Assembly (NCBI GenBank): GCA_030426865.1
Contig: JAUHXN010000216.1
Span: 1 to 5,269, forward strand
Direction of reading: 5' to 3'
Origin: a bacterium
GTDB lineage: Bacteria > Bacteroidota > Ignavibacteria > Kapaibacteriales > UBA2268
Length of the DNA: 5,269 nucleotides
The position numbers and the translations under genes were made by a program. The notes beneath the pieces are model-generated. The model did not search any database and was not told the DNA's origin. It saw only the letters and a program-made list of their open reading frames with translations. Shown in pieces: positions 1-5,269 of this stretch (position 1 is the first letter of the stretch; each line of letters starts with the position of its first letter).

Positions 1-746
1 AACATCTTCATTTGAGTTTCTGTTGAGTTTTGTGCTTCATCTAGAATCACAAAGGCATTATTGAGGGTTCTACCTCTCATGTATGCAAGCGGATTAATCT
101 CTATTATATTTCTCTCTTTCATTGTCTTATATTTTTCTGGAGAAAGCATGTATTGTAAAGCATCAGTTAGTGGTCTTAGGTAGGGGTCTATCTTCTCTTG
201 TAAATCTCCAGGAAGAAAACCAAGTGATTCGCCAGCTTCTACTGCGGGTCTTGTTATTACGATTCGTTTTACTTCATTTAGTTTTAATTCTCTTAGTGCC
301 ATTGCAACAGCAAGAAACGTCTTACCTGTACCGGCCGGCCCAATAGAAAAAACTACATCATTTTTTTTAACTTTTTGAAAGTATTCAATTTGTGTTTTAG
401 TTTTAGTCCTTATTTGATTCTTGAATCCTTTATATATTACATTATCATCATTTTTGATAGAAAATGTTTCCGGAGTAGATTTATTTATAGTAGTTAATTG
501 AATAACAGTTTTTACATCTGTATCATTCAGAACACCATTCTTTTTTAACATATATAGTAATTCTTTAAATACAGAATCAAGTACTTTTACTTCATCTTCT
601 TCTCCAGTTATTATAATCTGATTACCTCTAACGAAAATAGTAGATTCAAACGCAGATTCGATAAGATTTAATAGTGAATCATTTGTACCAAACACTGAGA
701 CTAAATCAGTATCATCAAGATTTATATATTTTACAATTTCAGACAT
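1..746 (-). CDS. phoH: PhoH-family ATPase (YbeZ type), C-terminus cut off by the window edge
   Basis: Reading leftward from the ATG at 746, the frame stays open to the window edge and gives 248 codons of a family that usually has about 320 residues, so roughly three quarters is present. The N-terminal ~110 residues form the usual PhoH leader domain. The Walker A motif GPAGTGKT lies at residues 136-143 (Lys142). TRPAVEAGESLGFLPGDL follows soon after, and MRGRTLNNAFVILDEAQN carries Walker B with Asp236-Glu237. These three blocks are diagnostic of PhoH/YbeZ. The family comprises cytoplasmic P-loop NTPases linked to RNA metabolism and, through YbeY, to ribosome and rRNA maturation; the exact reaction is not settled. 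ybeY often lies next to it but would be outside this window. The start is supported by homology at the N-terminus, but only a weak purine stretch (AAAAGAAA) precedes it. A terminator for the upstream gene ends just before it, so it may have its own promoter or depend on readthrough. Confidence 0.95.
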   Translation of the reverse strand, partial: MSEIVKYINLDDTDLVSVFGTNDSLLNLIESAFESTIFVRGNQIIITGEEDEVKVLDSVFKELLYMLKKNGVLNDTDVKTVIQLTTINKSTPETFSIKNDDNVIYKGFKNQIRTKTKTQIEYFQKVKKNDVVFSIGPAGTGKTFLAVAMALRELKLNEVKRIVITRPAVEAGESLGFLPGDLQEKIDPYLRPLTDALQYMLSPEKYKTMKERNIIEINPLAYMRGRTLNNAFVILDEAQNSTETQMKM

Positions 747-772
747 AAACTATTTGATTTCTTTTTATAAAT

Positions 773-810
773 AAAAAAAGACCTCATAGAAGTGAGTTTC
801 TTCTATGAGG
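773..810 (-). terminator. Rho-independent terminator after the LysM gene
   Basis: Positions 782-792 and 800-810 form a perfect 11-bp stem (CCTCATAGAAG with CTTCTATGAGG) around a 7-nt loop. On the minus strand the stem is followed by TC and then seven T residues (779-773), the classic intrinsic terminator layout. No T-tract follows on the plus side, so it acts leftward only. It lies 27 bp beyond the LysM stop codon and 26 bp before the phoH start, and so separates the envelope-protein unit from phoH. Confidence 0.88.
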
Positions 811-837
811 CCTAAAGTAATTCAATTTCTGAATGAA

Positions 838-1626
838 TTATTGACCATCTGTACCAGTGCCACCTGTTGTAGCATTAGCTTCAGAAGCTTCTTTTTTCAT
901 TCTATAATATTTTCTTTCAGCTTTCAATTCCTCAGGATTCTTAGGACCTTTAGGAGGTATAGAAAGTACCCATCCTGGTTGAATAACATCAGGGTTTCTT
1001 ATTAGGCTAGTATTTGCTTGCCAAATCTTTGGCCATTGATTCGGATCACCATAGATTTCAGTGTTTCCAGCAATGTTCCATAGACAGTCTCTATTTTCTG
1101 CCCAAGTACCAACTGTATAAGTAGTAATTTTCTTTTCTCTATAAAGACCTTTTATGTCCTTACCCAGCTTTACCATTCTAGGATAAATATCTGGTAATAA
1201 AGAAATCTTATTATTTCTTAATTCCATGTATTGTCTATCTAATTCTTCAACTTCAGATCTTCTGTCTGCTAATTCATCATTAGATAATCTTTGCATTTCT
1301 CTAACTTTACCTTCCAATTGACCAAGCTTTTGTTTGAAAGCTTCTAAATCAGCTGCATTAGCACCGATTAATTTCATTAGTGCATCATTACAATCTTCTA
1401 ATTGCTTTTTAGTATCAGCAATTTTTGCTTTGATCTCATCTTGATCGCCTTTTATAGAAGCTAATTGATCTTCTAAACTTTTGATTTTTGATTTATAATC
1501 ATTAATTCTAAGTGTCGCTTCATCTTCTGTAAGTTCTAAATCAGGTTTAGATGCAGGAGGCATTTGAGCTATCAAATTACCACCAGCTAAAACTGAGAAC
1601 AATAGTATAATTATTATGTTTTTCAT
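838..1626 (-). CDS. Secreted coiled-coil protein with LysM domain
   Basis: This 262-residue protein starts with a signal peptide: a short basic start, a hydrophobic run and probable cleavage after LIA (residue 20). Residues ~31-160 are rich in Lys, Glu, Leu and Gln with heptad-like spacing, so they should form a long coiled coil. It includes LEDCN, with Cys79. A LysM-type domain spans ~168-224: TYTV, then CLWNIA (Cys181), QWPKIWQAN and NPDVIQPGWVLSIP, which are hallmarks of a peptidoglycan-binding LysM fold. The stretch between TYTV and CLWNIA (GTWAENRD) is a little longer than the common V-x-x-G-D-x-LW form. The tail is basic and helical and ends in a Thr/Gly-rich stretch. Expected location is the periplasm or cell wall, with the coil as spacer. 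AGAGGA lies 4 nt before the ATG. It follows the small lipoprotein gene by 39 bp and is closed by a terminator, which suggests a two-gene operon. Family resemblance is to LysM proteins of Ignavibacteria-like bacteria; its precise function is unknown. Confidence 0.9.
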   Translation of the reverse strand: MKNIIIILLFSVLAGGNLIAQMPPASKPDLELTEDEATLRINDYKSKIKSLEDQLASIKGDQDEIKAKIADTKKQLEDCNDALMKLIGANAADLEAFKQKLGQLEGKVREMQRLSNDELADRRSEVEELDRQYMELRNNKISLLPDIYPRMVKLGKDIKGLYREKKITTYTVGTWAENRDCLWNIAGNTEIYGDPNQWPKIWQANTSLIRNPDVIQPGWVLSIPPKGPKNPEELKAERKYYRMKKEASEANATTGGTGTDGQ

Positions 1627-1629
1627 TTT

Positions 1630-1635
1630 TCCTCT
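1630..1635 (-). promoter_or_regulatory. Shine-Dalgarno site of the LysM gene
   Basis: On the minus strand AGAGGA lies three to four bases before the ATG at 1626. The spacing is slightly short, but the site fixes the start, and this start yields an intact signal peptide. Confidence 0.6.
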
Positions 1636-1665
1636 AAATATATTGTTTTACTGAATAAAAGTAAA

Positions 1666-1962
1666 TTAATTGTTATCTGGCCAAACGTTCGGCCATTGTG
1701 ACAATTTATCTTTAACAAACTGAGTTTTTTCGTTACAATCGTTTAACTCAGACTCTCTACTTTTTAGCTCAGATTTCAATTTATTCAAATCCGCTTTAGC
1801 AGTTTGAATATTTTCTGTAAGAGTAGCTTCTTGACGTCTTAAATCTTGTAACATAGCTAACTGCTCTTCAGTTATCATACTAGTACAATCAGTTAAAAAC
1901 AAACTAGATGCCGCGAATATTATCGCTGCTGCAGTCGTTTTTACTACTTTATTGGATAACAT
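1666..1962 (-). CDS. Small coiled-coil probable lipoprotein, unknown function
   Basis: This 98-residue protein has a basic N-terminus (SNKVVK), a hydrophobic segment at ~9-24 and then LTDC with Cys26, which reads as a lipoprotein signal. The residue before the cysteine is Asp, where Gly, Ala or Ser is usual, so lipidation is likely but not certain. From ~31 to ~87 it is a charged Leu/Glu/Lys/Gln helix that should form a coiled coil and contains LNDCN (Cys76). The C-terminus is QWPNVWPDNN. It resembles short outer-membrane or inner-membrane anchored helical lipoproteins. Both the DCN motif and QWPxxW recur in the LysM protein encoded 39 bp downstream, so the two probably act together in the envelope. 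A strong Shine-Dalgarno (GGAGGA, 6 nt spacing) supports the chosen start. No enzymatic motif is visible and I cannot assign a function. Confidence 0.83.
   Translation of the reverse strand: MLSNKVVKTTAAAIIFAASSLFLTDCTSMITEEQLAMLQDLRRQEATLTENIQTAKADLNKLKSELKSRESELNDCNEKTQFVKDKLSQWPNVWPDNN
1885..1962 (-). other. Lipoprotein-type signal sequence with Asp before Cys
   Basis: Codons 1-26 of the small lipoprotein encode a basic start, a hydrophobic core and the lipobox-like LTDC. Cys26 is encoded at 1885-1887 and Asp25 at 1888-1890 (GAT; a single A-to-G change would give the standard Gly). If lipidated, the mature protein starts CTSM, without Asp at +2. Confidence 0.6.
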
Positions 1963-1968
1963 AATGTA

Positions 1969-1974
1969 TCCTCC
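1969..1974 (-). promoter_or_regulatory. Strong Shine-Dalgarno site of the small lipoprotein gene
   Basis: The minus strand reads GGAGGA, then six bases, then the ATG at 1962. It decides the start codon and suggests high translation, in contrast to valS and nuoF, which have no such site. Confidence 0.8.
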
Positions 1975-1985
1975 GATATCATTAA

Positions 1986-2013
1986 TTAATAAATGTTAAA
2001 TAGTATTTTTCAA
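1986..2013 (-). promoter_or_regulatory. Candidate sigma-70-like promoter for the lipoprotein/LysM operon
   Basis: On the minus strand TTGAAA (2013-2008) is followed after 16 bp by TATTAA (1991-1986). Transcription would start near 1979, leaving a leader of about 17 nt that contains the Shine-Dalgarno. The match is good at -35 (5 of 6) and fair at -10 (4 of 6). The region is so AT-rich that chance matches are expected, and the promoter consensus of this lineage may differ. Confidence 0.35.
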
Positions 2014-2024
2014 ATATCGTAAAA

Positions 2025-2060
2025 AGTAATTTTAATTACTAAATAAATAGTCTATTTAGT
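2025..2060. repeat. Overlapping dyad symmetries in the divergent intergenic region
   Basis: AGTAATT (2025-2031) and AATTACT (2034-2040) form a perfect 7-bp inverted repeat around TT. Directly overlapping it, ACTAAATA (2038-2045) and TATTTAGT (2053-2060) form an 8-bp inverted repeat, inside which AAATAG-T-CTATTT (2045-2057) is a further tight palindrome. They sit just upstream of the candidate leftward promoter and could be operator sites. In such AT-rich DNA they could also arise by chance. Confidence 0.4.
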
Positions 2061-2123
2061 TATCAAAATATTTTAACAATGACTATTTTTCTAAACAAAA
2101 TTAAATTTAAGTCCTATTTTAAT

Positions 2124-2158
2124 TAATTTTGTACTAATATTCAAATTAAAACTATAAA
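2124..2158 (+). promoter_or_regulatory. Weak candidate promoter(s) for valS
   Basis: Two overlapping readings are possible. TTGTAC (2129-2134) is followed after 18 bp by TATAAA (2153-2158), which would start RNA only a few bases before the valS ATG. Alternatively TAATTTTG (2124-2131) fits the Bacteroidota -7 element TAnnTTTG, but I see no matching -33 TTTG at the right distance. Neither is strong. No T-box or other structured leader is visible. Confidence 0.25.
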
Positions 2159-2168
2159 TAATAGCCAT

Positions 2169-4853
2169 ATGCAATTCAATAAAAACTTCAATTTTAAGGA
2201 AAGAGAAAAAAGTTGGTACCAGAAATGGGAAGAAAATAAAATATTTAAAGCAGATGAAAATTCTGAAAAAGAACCTTATTCTATTCTAATGCCCCCTCCT
2301 AATGTAACAGGAATGTTACACTTTGGACATGTTCTAAATCATACCCTACAGGATTTATTTATAAGAAGAATGAGAATGGATGGGAAAGAGGTAGTTTGGT
2401 TCCCAGGTATGGATCATGCTGGTATAGCAACCCAAACCAAAGTTGAACAAAAGTTAAAAGAAGAAGGTCTAACCAGACATGATTTGGGAAGAGAGAAATT
2501 TGTAGATAAAGTATGGGATTGGAAAGAAGAATACGGTGGAATAATATTAGAACAATTAAAAAGACTTGGCATTTCTTGTGATTGGGATAGAACCTTATTC
2601 ACAATGGATGAGACTGCATCTAAAGCTGTTGAAGAGATGTTTATTAGATTGTATGATGAAGGCCTTATATATAAAGGTAAAAGAATAATTAATTGGTCCC
2701 CGCTTGCACAAACAGCTCTTTCTGATGAGGAAGTAGAGTTCAAAGAGGTACACGAAAAATTATATACAATGAAGTATTATTTCAAGGGAACCGATAGCTA
2801 TTTGAAGGTTGCTACAGTTAGACCCGAAACTATTTTTGGAGACATAGCAGTAGCTGTAAACCCTAACGATATTAGATATAAGAAACTTATTGGTCAGAAA
2901 GTAGTCGTACCTATAGTAAATCGTGAAGTAGAGATTATAGGTGATGATTATGCTGATCCAGAATTTGGGACTGGTTGTGTAAAAATCACTCCTGCACATG
3001 ACCCAAATGACTTTGAAATTGGTCAAAGACATAATCTAGAATCTATAAATACGATCAATCCTGATGGAACTATGAACGAATTAGCAGGTAAATACGCTGG
3101 CTTAGATAGATTCGAAGCAAGAAAGTCTGTTATAAAGGATTTGGAAGAATCAGGATTAATGGAAAAAGTAGATGATTATACTCACAATGTAGGTTTTTCA
3201 CAACGTGGTGGTGAACCTATAGAACCATATCTATCAGATCAATGGTTTGTTAATATGAAGCCACTTGCAGAACAAGCTCTAAAAGTTGTACAAGATGGCG
3301 AAATCGAATTCCATCCTAAACATTGGGTAAAAACTTATGAACATTGGATGAACAATATCCGTGATTGGTGTATTTCGCGACAATTATGGTGGGGTCACAG
3401 AATTCCTGTTTTTTATGATGAAAATGGTAATCATACTGCTGCTAGTAGTGAAGAAGAAGCTAGAACTAAATTAAACCTTCCATCTGACGCAATTCTCAGA
3501 CAAGATGAAGATGTACTTGATACGTGGTTCTCTTCTTGGCTATGGCCACTTACAACTATGGGTTGGTTCGATAAAAATGGGAATGAGAATCTAGATAATC
3601 CTACTATGAAGAAGTTCTCCCCTACTGATTTATTAGTTACCGGGCCGGATATTATATTCTTTTGGGTTGCTCGAATGGTAATGGCTTCAAAAAACGTAAA
3701 AGATGAAATTCCTTTTAAGAATGTTTATTTTACAAGCTTAATTAGAGATGGACAAGGTAGAAAATTATCTAAGTCACTAGGTAATTCACCTGATCCTCTT
3801 AACGTTATGGACAAGTACGGAGCTGATGCTGTTCGTTTCACAATTCTTTATCTAGCTCCACTAGGTCAAGACGTAAGAATGGAAATAGATTTCGAAGCTC
3901 AGGATATTCCTTCTATGGAAGTAGGACGTAACTTTGCTAATAAATTATGGAATGCTGGGCGATTCCTTAACATGAAAGCAGAACAATTTGGTTCTACTGA
4001 TGAGATGCTTACCGAAAGTGAATTAACCCTTTCTGATAAATGGGTACAATCAAGATTACATGAAACTATATCTAAAATTGATGATTGTCTTAATAATTTT
4101 AAAGTGACCGAATACTCCAAAACCTTATATGACTTTATTTGGTCTGATTACTGTGGTTGGTATATCGAATCATTAAAAATTGAATCCTATTCGAATTCTG
4201 ATGATCTAAATAAGAAGAAAATAGCATTTGCAATCAATATTTTCAATGAAGTACTTAAGTTACTTCACCCAGTAATGCCTTTTATTACTGAAGAGTTATG
4301 GCATTTACTTAACAGGAAAGATGAGAACGAAAGTATTTCTACTCAACAATTAAACAAATCGGATATAACTGCAATATCACAACCTGCAATTGATGATTTT
4401 GATAAAATAAAGACAATAGTAGAAACAACAAGGAGTCTAAAATCAAGTACTCCTAGTATATCAGCAGAACAAAGACTCAAATTAGGTATAACTACTAGTA
4501 TCGAAGTGACTCAACTAATACAAAGCAATCTTTTACTTTTAAAAGAGCTCACAAAATCAACAGAATTAGTTCTGAATGAAAATTCTGATGAGACTTCAAT
4601 AAAAGGAGTTACAAACTTTGCGGAATTGAATCTTTATGTAGGTGATGCTGTAAATCCGGAACAAGAAAAGGAAAGACTAAATACTGAGATAAAACGATTA
4701 GAAGGTCAAGTACTTGGTATCAATAAAAAGCTATCAAATTCTAGTTTTGTAGATAACGCACCAGCCAAAGTAGTTGAAATGGAAAGAAAAAAACTAAGTG
4801 ATATGAGTGAAAAGATTGAACAATTAAAAGAAAGTTTAATTTCGTTCTCATAA
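2169..4853 (+). CDS. valS: Valyl-tRNA synthetase
   Basis: This 894-residue cytoplasmic class I synthetase joins valine to tRNA-Val using ATP and edits mischarged threonine. The catalytic core opens with PPPNVTGMLHFGH (HIGH motif as HFGH at 51-54) and DHAGIATQ at 82-89. It closes with the KMSKS loop as KLSKS at 532-536; RDWCISRQLWWGHRIP (398-413) and DTWFSSWLWP (451-460) are typical ValRS blocks. The CP1 editing domain (~196-340) keeps the residues known in the Thermus enzyme: Arg218 and Thr221 in TVRPET, and Lys272, Thr274, Asp278 and Asp281 in KITPAHDPND, so proofreading should work. The anticodon-binding helical domain is ~625-745. A C-terminal tRNA-arm coiled coil runs from ~828 to 892. 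Length is normal. No CxxC zinc motifs are present. The first in-frame ATG after the stop at 2124 is used; no Shine-Dalgarno precedes it. nuoF follows after 61 bp without a visible terminator. Confidence 0.98.
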   Translation: MQFNKNFNFKEREKSWYQKWEENKIFKADENSEKEPYSILMPPPNVTGMLHFGHVLNHTLQDLFIRRMRMDGKEVVWFPGMDHAGIATQTKVEQKLKEEGLTRHDLGREKFVDKVWDWKEEYGGIILEQLKRLGISCDWDRTLFTMDETASKAVEEMFIRLYDEGLIYKGKRIINWSPLAQTALSDEEVEFKEVHEKLYTMKYYFKGTDSYLKVATVRPETIFGDIAVAVNPNDIRYKKLIGQKVVVPIVNREVEIIGDDYADPEFGTGCVKITPAHDPNDFEIGQRHNLESINTINPDGTMNELAGKYAGLDRFEARKSVIKDLEESGLMEKVDDYTHNVGFSQRGGEPIEPYLSDQWFVNMKPLAEQALKVVQDGEIEFHPKHWVKTYEHWMNNIRDWCISRQLWWGHRIPVFYDENGNHTAASSEEEARTKLNLPSDAILRQDEDVLDTWFSSWLWPLTTMGWFDKNGNENLDNPTMKKFSPTDLLVTGPDIIFFWVARMVMASKNVKDEIPFKNVYFTSLIRDGQGRKLSKSLGNSPDPLNVMDKYGADAVRFTILYLAPLGQDVRMEIDFEAQDIPSMEVGRNFANKLWNAGRFLNMKAEQFGSTDEMLTESELTLSDKWVQSRLHETISKIDDCLNNFKVTEYSKTLYDFIWSDYCGWYIESLKIESYSNSDDLNKKKIAFAINIFNEVLKLLHPVMPFITEELWHLLNRKDENESISTQQLNKSDITAISQPAIDDFDKIKTIVETTRSLKSSTPSISAEQRLKLGITTSIEVTQLIQSNLLLLKELTKSTELVLNENSDETSIKGVTNFAELNLYVGDAVNPEQEKERLNTEIKRLEGQVLGINKKLSNSSFVDNAPAKVVEMERKKLSDMSEKIEQLKESLISFS

Positions 4854-4914
4854 GATTTCGAGTTTTAAGCAATAAGTATTATATTGACAACTGAATAATA
4901 ACATAATCTGAAAA

Positions 4915-5269
4915 ATGATGGAAAAGAACCCAAAACTATTATTACCAGAAATAAAAGATCTTCATAAATTAGAAGTTTTTGAGCAAAATGGTGGTTACCA
5001 ACAGGCAAGAAAAGCACTAAAAATGGAGAAATCTGAGATCGTAGATATTGTAAAAAAATCTAATCTTCGTGGTCGTGGTGGAGCTTGTTTCCCTACAGGA
5101 CTTAAATGGTCATTTATGCCAGATGGTATAGAAAAACCAAATTATCTTGCTGTTAATGGTGATGAAGCTGAGCCGGGTTCATTCAAAGATAGAAGAATAT
5201 TTGAATTTAATCCACATCTATTATTAGAGGGTATATTGATAGCTGGTAAAGCTATGAATCTAAAAGCTG
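4915..5269 (+). CDS. nuoF: NADH-quinone oxidoreductase subunit F (NuoF), 5' part only
   Basis: The frame runs open to the right edge and gives 118 codons of a protein of about 430. NuoF is the peripheral-arm subunit of respiratory complex I that binds NADH and FMN and passes electrons to iron-sulfur cluster N3. The FMN loop is seen as LRGRGGACFPTGLKWSFMP (residues 51-69), followed by YLAVNGDEAEPGSFKDR (77-93) and NPHLLLEG (99-106), in the usual order and spacing. Cys58 stands where the family normally has the last glycine of GRGGAG. The N3 cysteines lie beyond the window. The start is one of two adjacent ATGs (4915 or 4918), since an in-frame TGA at 4909 rules out anything longer. No clear Shine-Dalgarno is present. 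The gene upstream is valS, not nuoE. Related flavin subunits of soluble hydrogenases share this fold, but the EPGSFKDR form fits NuoF better than the DPGAFMDR of those enzymes. Confidence 0.92.
   Translation, partial: MMEKNPKLLLPEIKDLHKLEVFEQNGGYQQARKALKMEKSEIVDIVKKSNLRGRGGACFPTGLKWSFMPDGIEKPNYLAVNGDEAEPGSFKDRRIFEFNPHLLLEGILIAGKAMNLKA

Noticed and set aside
122..346. Open frame on the plus strand with a leucine-rich product
   Set aside because: It lies antisense to the clearly real phoH (including its Walker A region), has no ribosome site, and its composition is that of a reverse-frame shadow.
805..1005. Plus-strand open frame starting inside the hairpin
   Set aside because: It is antisense to the end of the LysM gene and starts within the terminator stem; no recognisable protein features.
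1963..2168. T-box or other riboswitch leader for valS
   Set aside because: The region is short, has no T-box consensus, no specifier stem and no terminator hairpin before valS.
2281..3800. HFGH and KLSKS as defective synthetase motifs
   Set aside because: Both are common, functional variants of HIGH and KMSKS in class I synthetases, and the rest of the active and editing sites is intact.
2414..4120. Three minus-strand open frames inside valS (2414-2743, 2760-3032, 3899-4120)
   Set aside because: All are antisense shadows of a complete, motif-rich valS; none has a Shine-Dalgarno or a recognisable domain.
4884..4907. TTGACA before nuoF as a perfect -35 box
   Set aside because: The only -10-like sequence (CATAAT, 4902-4907) is 12 bp away, too close for a sigma-70 promoter; at 16-18 bp there is nothing similar.

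Overview
This AT-rich window (GC visibly well under 40%) looks like ordinary bacterial chromosome. I see no mobile element, CRISPR array, tRNA or rRNA. The valyl-tRNA synthetase resembles the Bacteroidota/Chlorobiota form. The secreted coiled-coil plus LysM protein with a WP-x-I-W signature resembles proteins I associate with Ignavibacteria, Kapabacteria and related lineages. I therefore infer a member of the Bacteroidota-Chlorobiota-Ignavibacteriota group. This is recognition from memory, not a search.

Layout. The left part is transcribed leftward. A small probable lipoprotein (1666-1962, strong Shine-Dalgarno) is followed after 39 bp by a secreted LysM coiled-coil protein (838-1626). A rho-independent terminator (773-810) ends that unit. 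Next comes a PhoH-family ATPase (start at 746), cut off by the left edge. The right part is transcribed rightward: complete valS (2169-4853), then 61 bp, then the 5' end of nuoF (from 4915), cut off by the right edge. The two blocks diverge from a 206-bp, very AT-rich intergenic region (1963-2168) that holds short dyad symmetries and candidate promoters.

How the genes work together. The two leftward envelope genes look like one functional pair. Both encode exported helical proteins that share an L-x-D-C-N motif at nearly the same distance from a TE start, and both carry a QWPxxW motif. A peptidoglycan-binding or envelope-structural role is likely, with no defined function. valS (translation) and nuoF (respiratory complex I, NADH/FMN subunit) are housekeeping genes that may be co-transcribed but are not functionally linked. 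Points worth a second look are the paired coiled-coil proteins, an aspartate just before the lipobox cysteine, a cysteine replacing a glycine in the NuoF FMN loop, nuoF beginning directly after valS without nuoE, and the uneven use of Shine-Dalgarno sequences. I found no convincing novel defence or mobile system.
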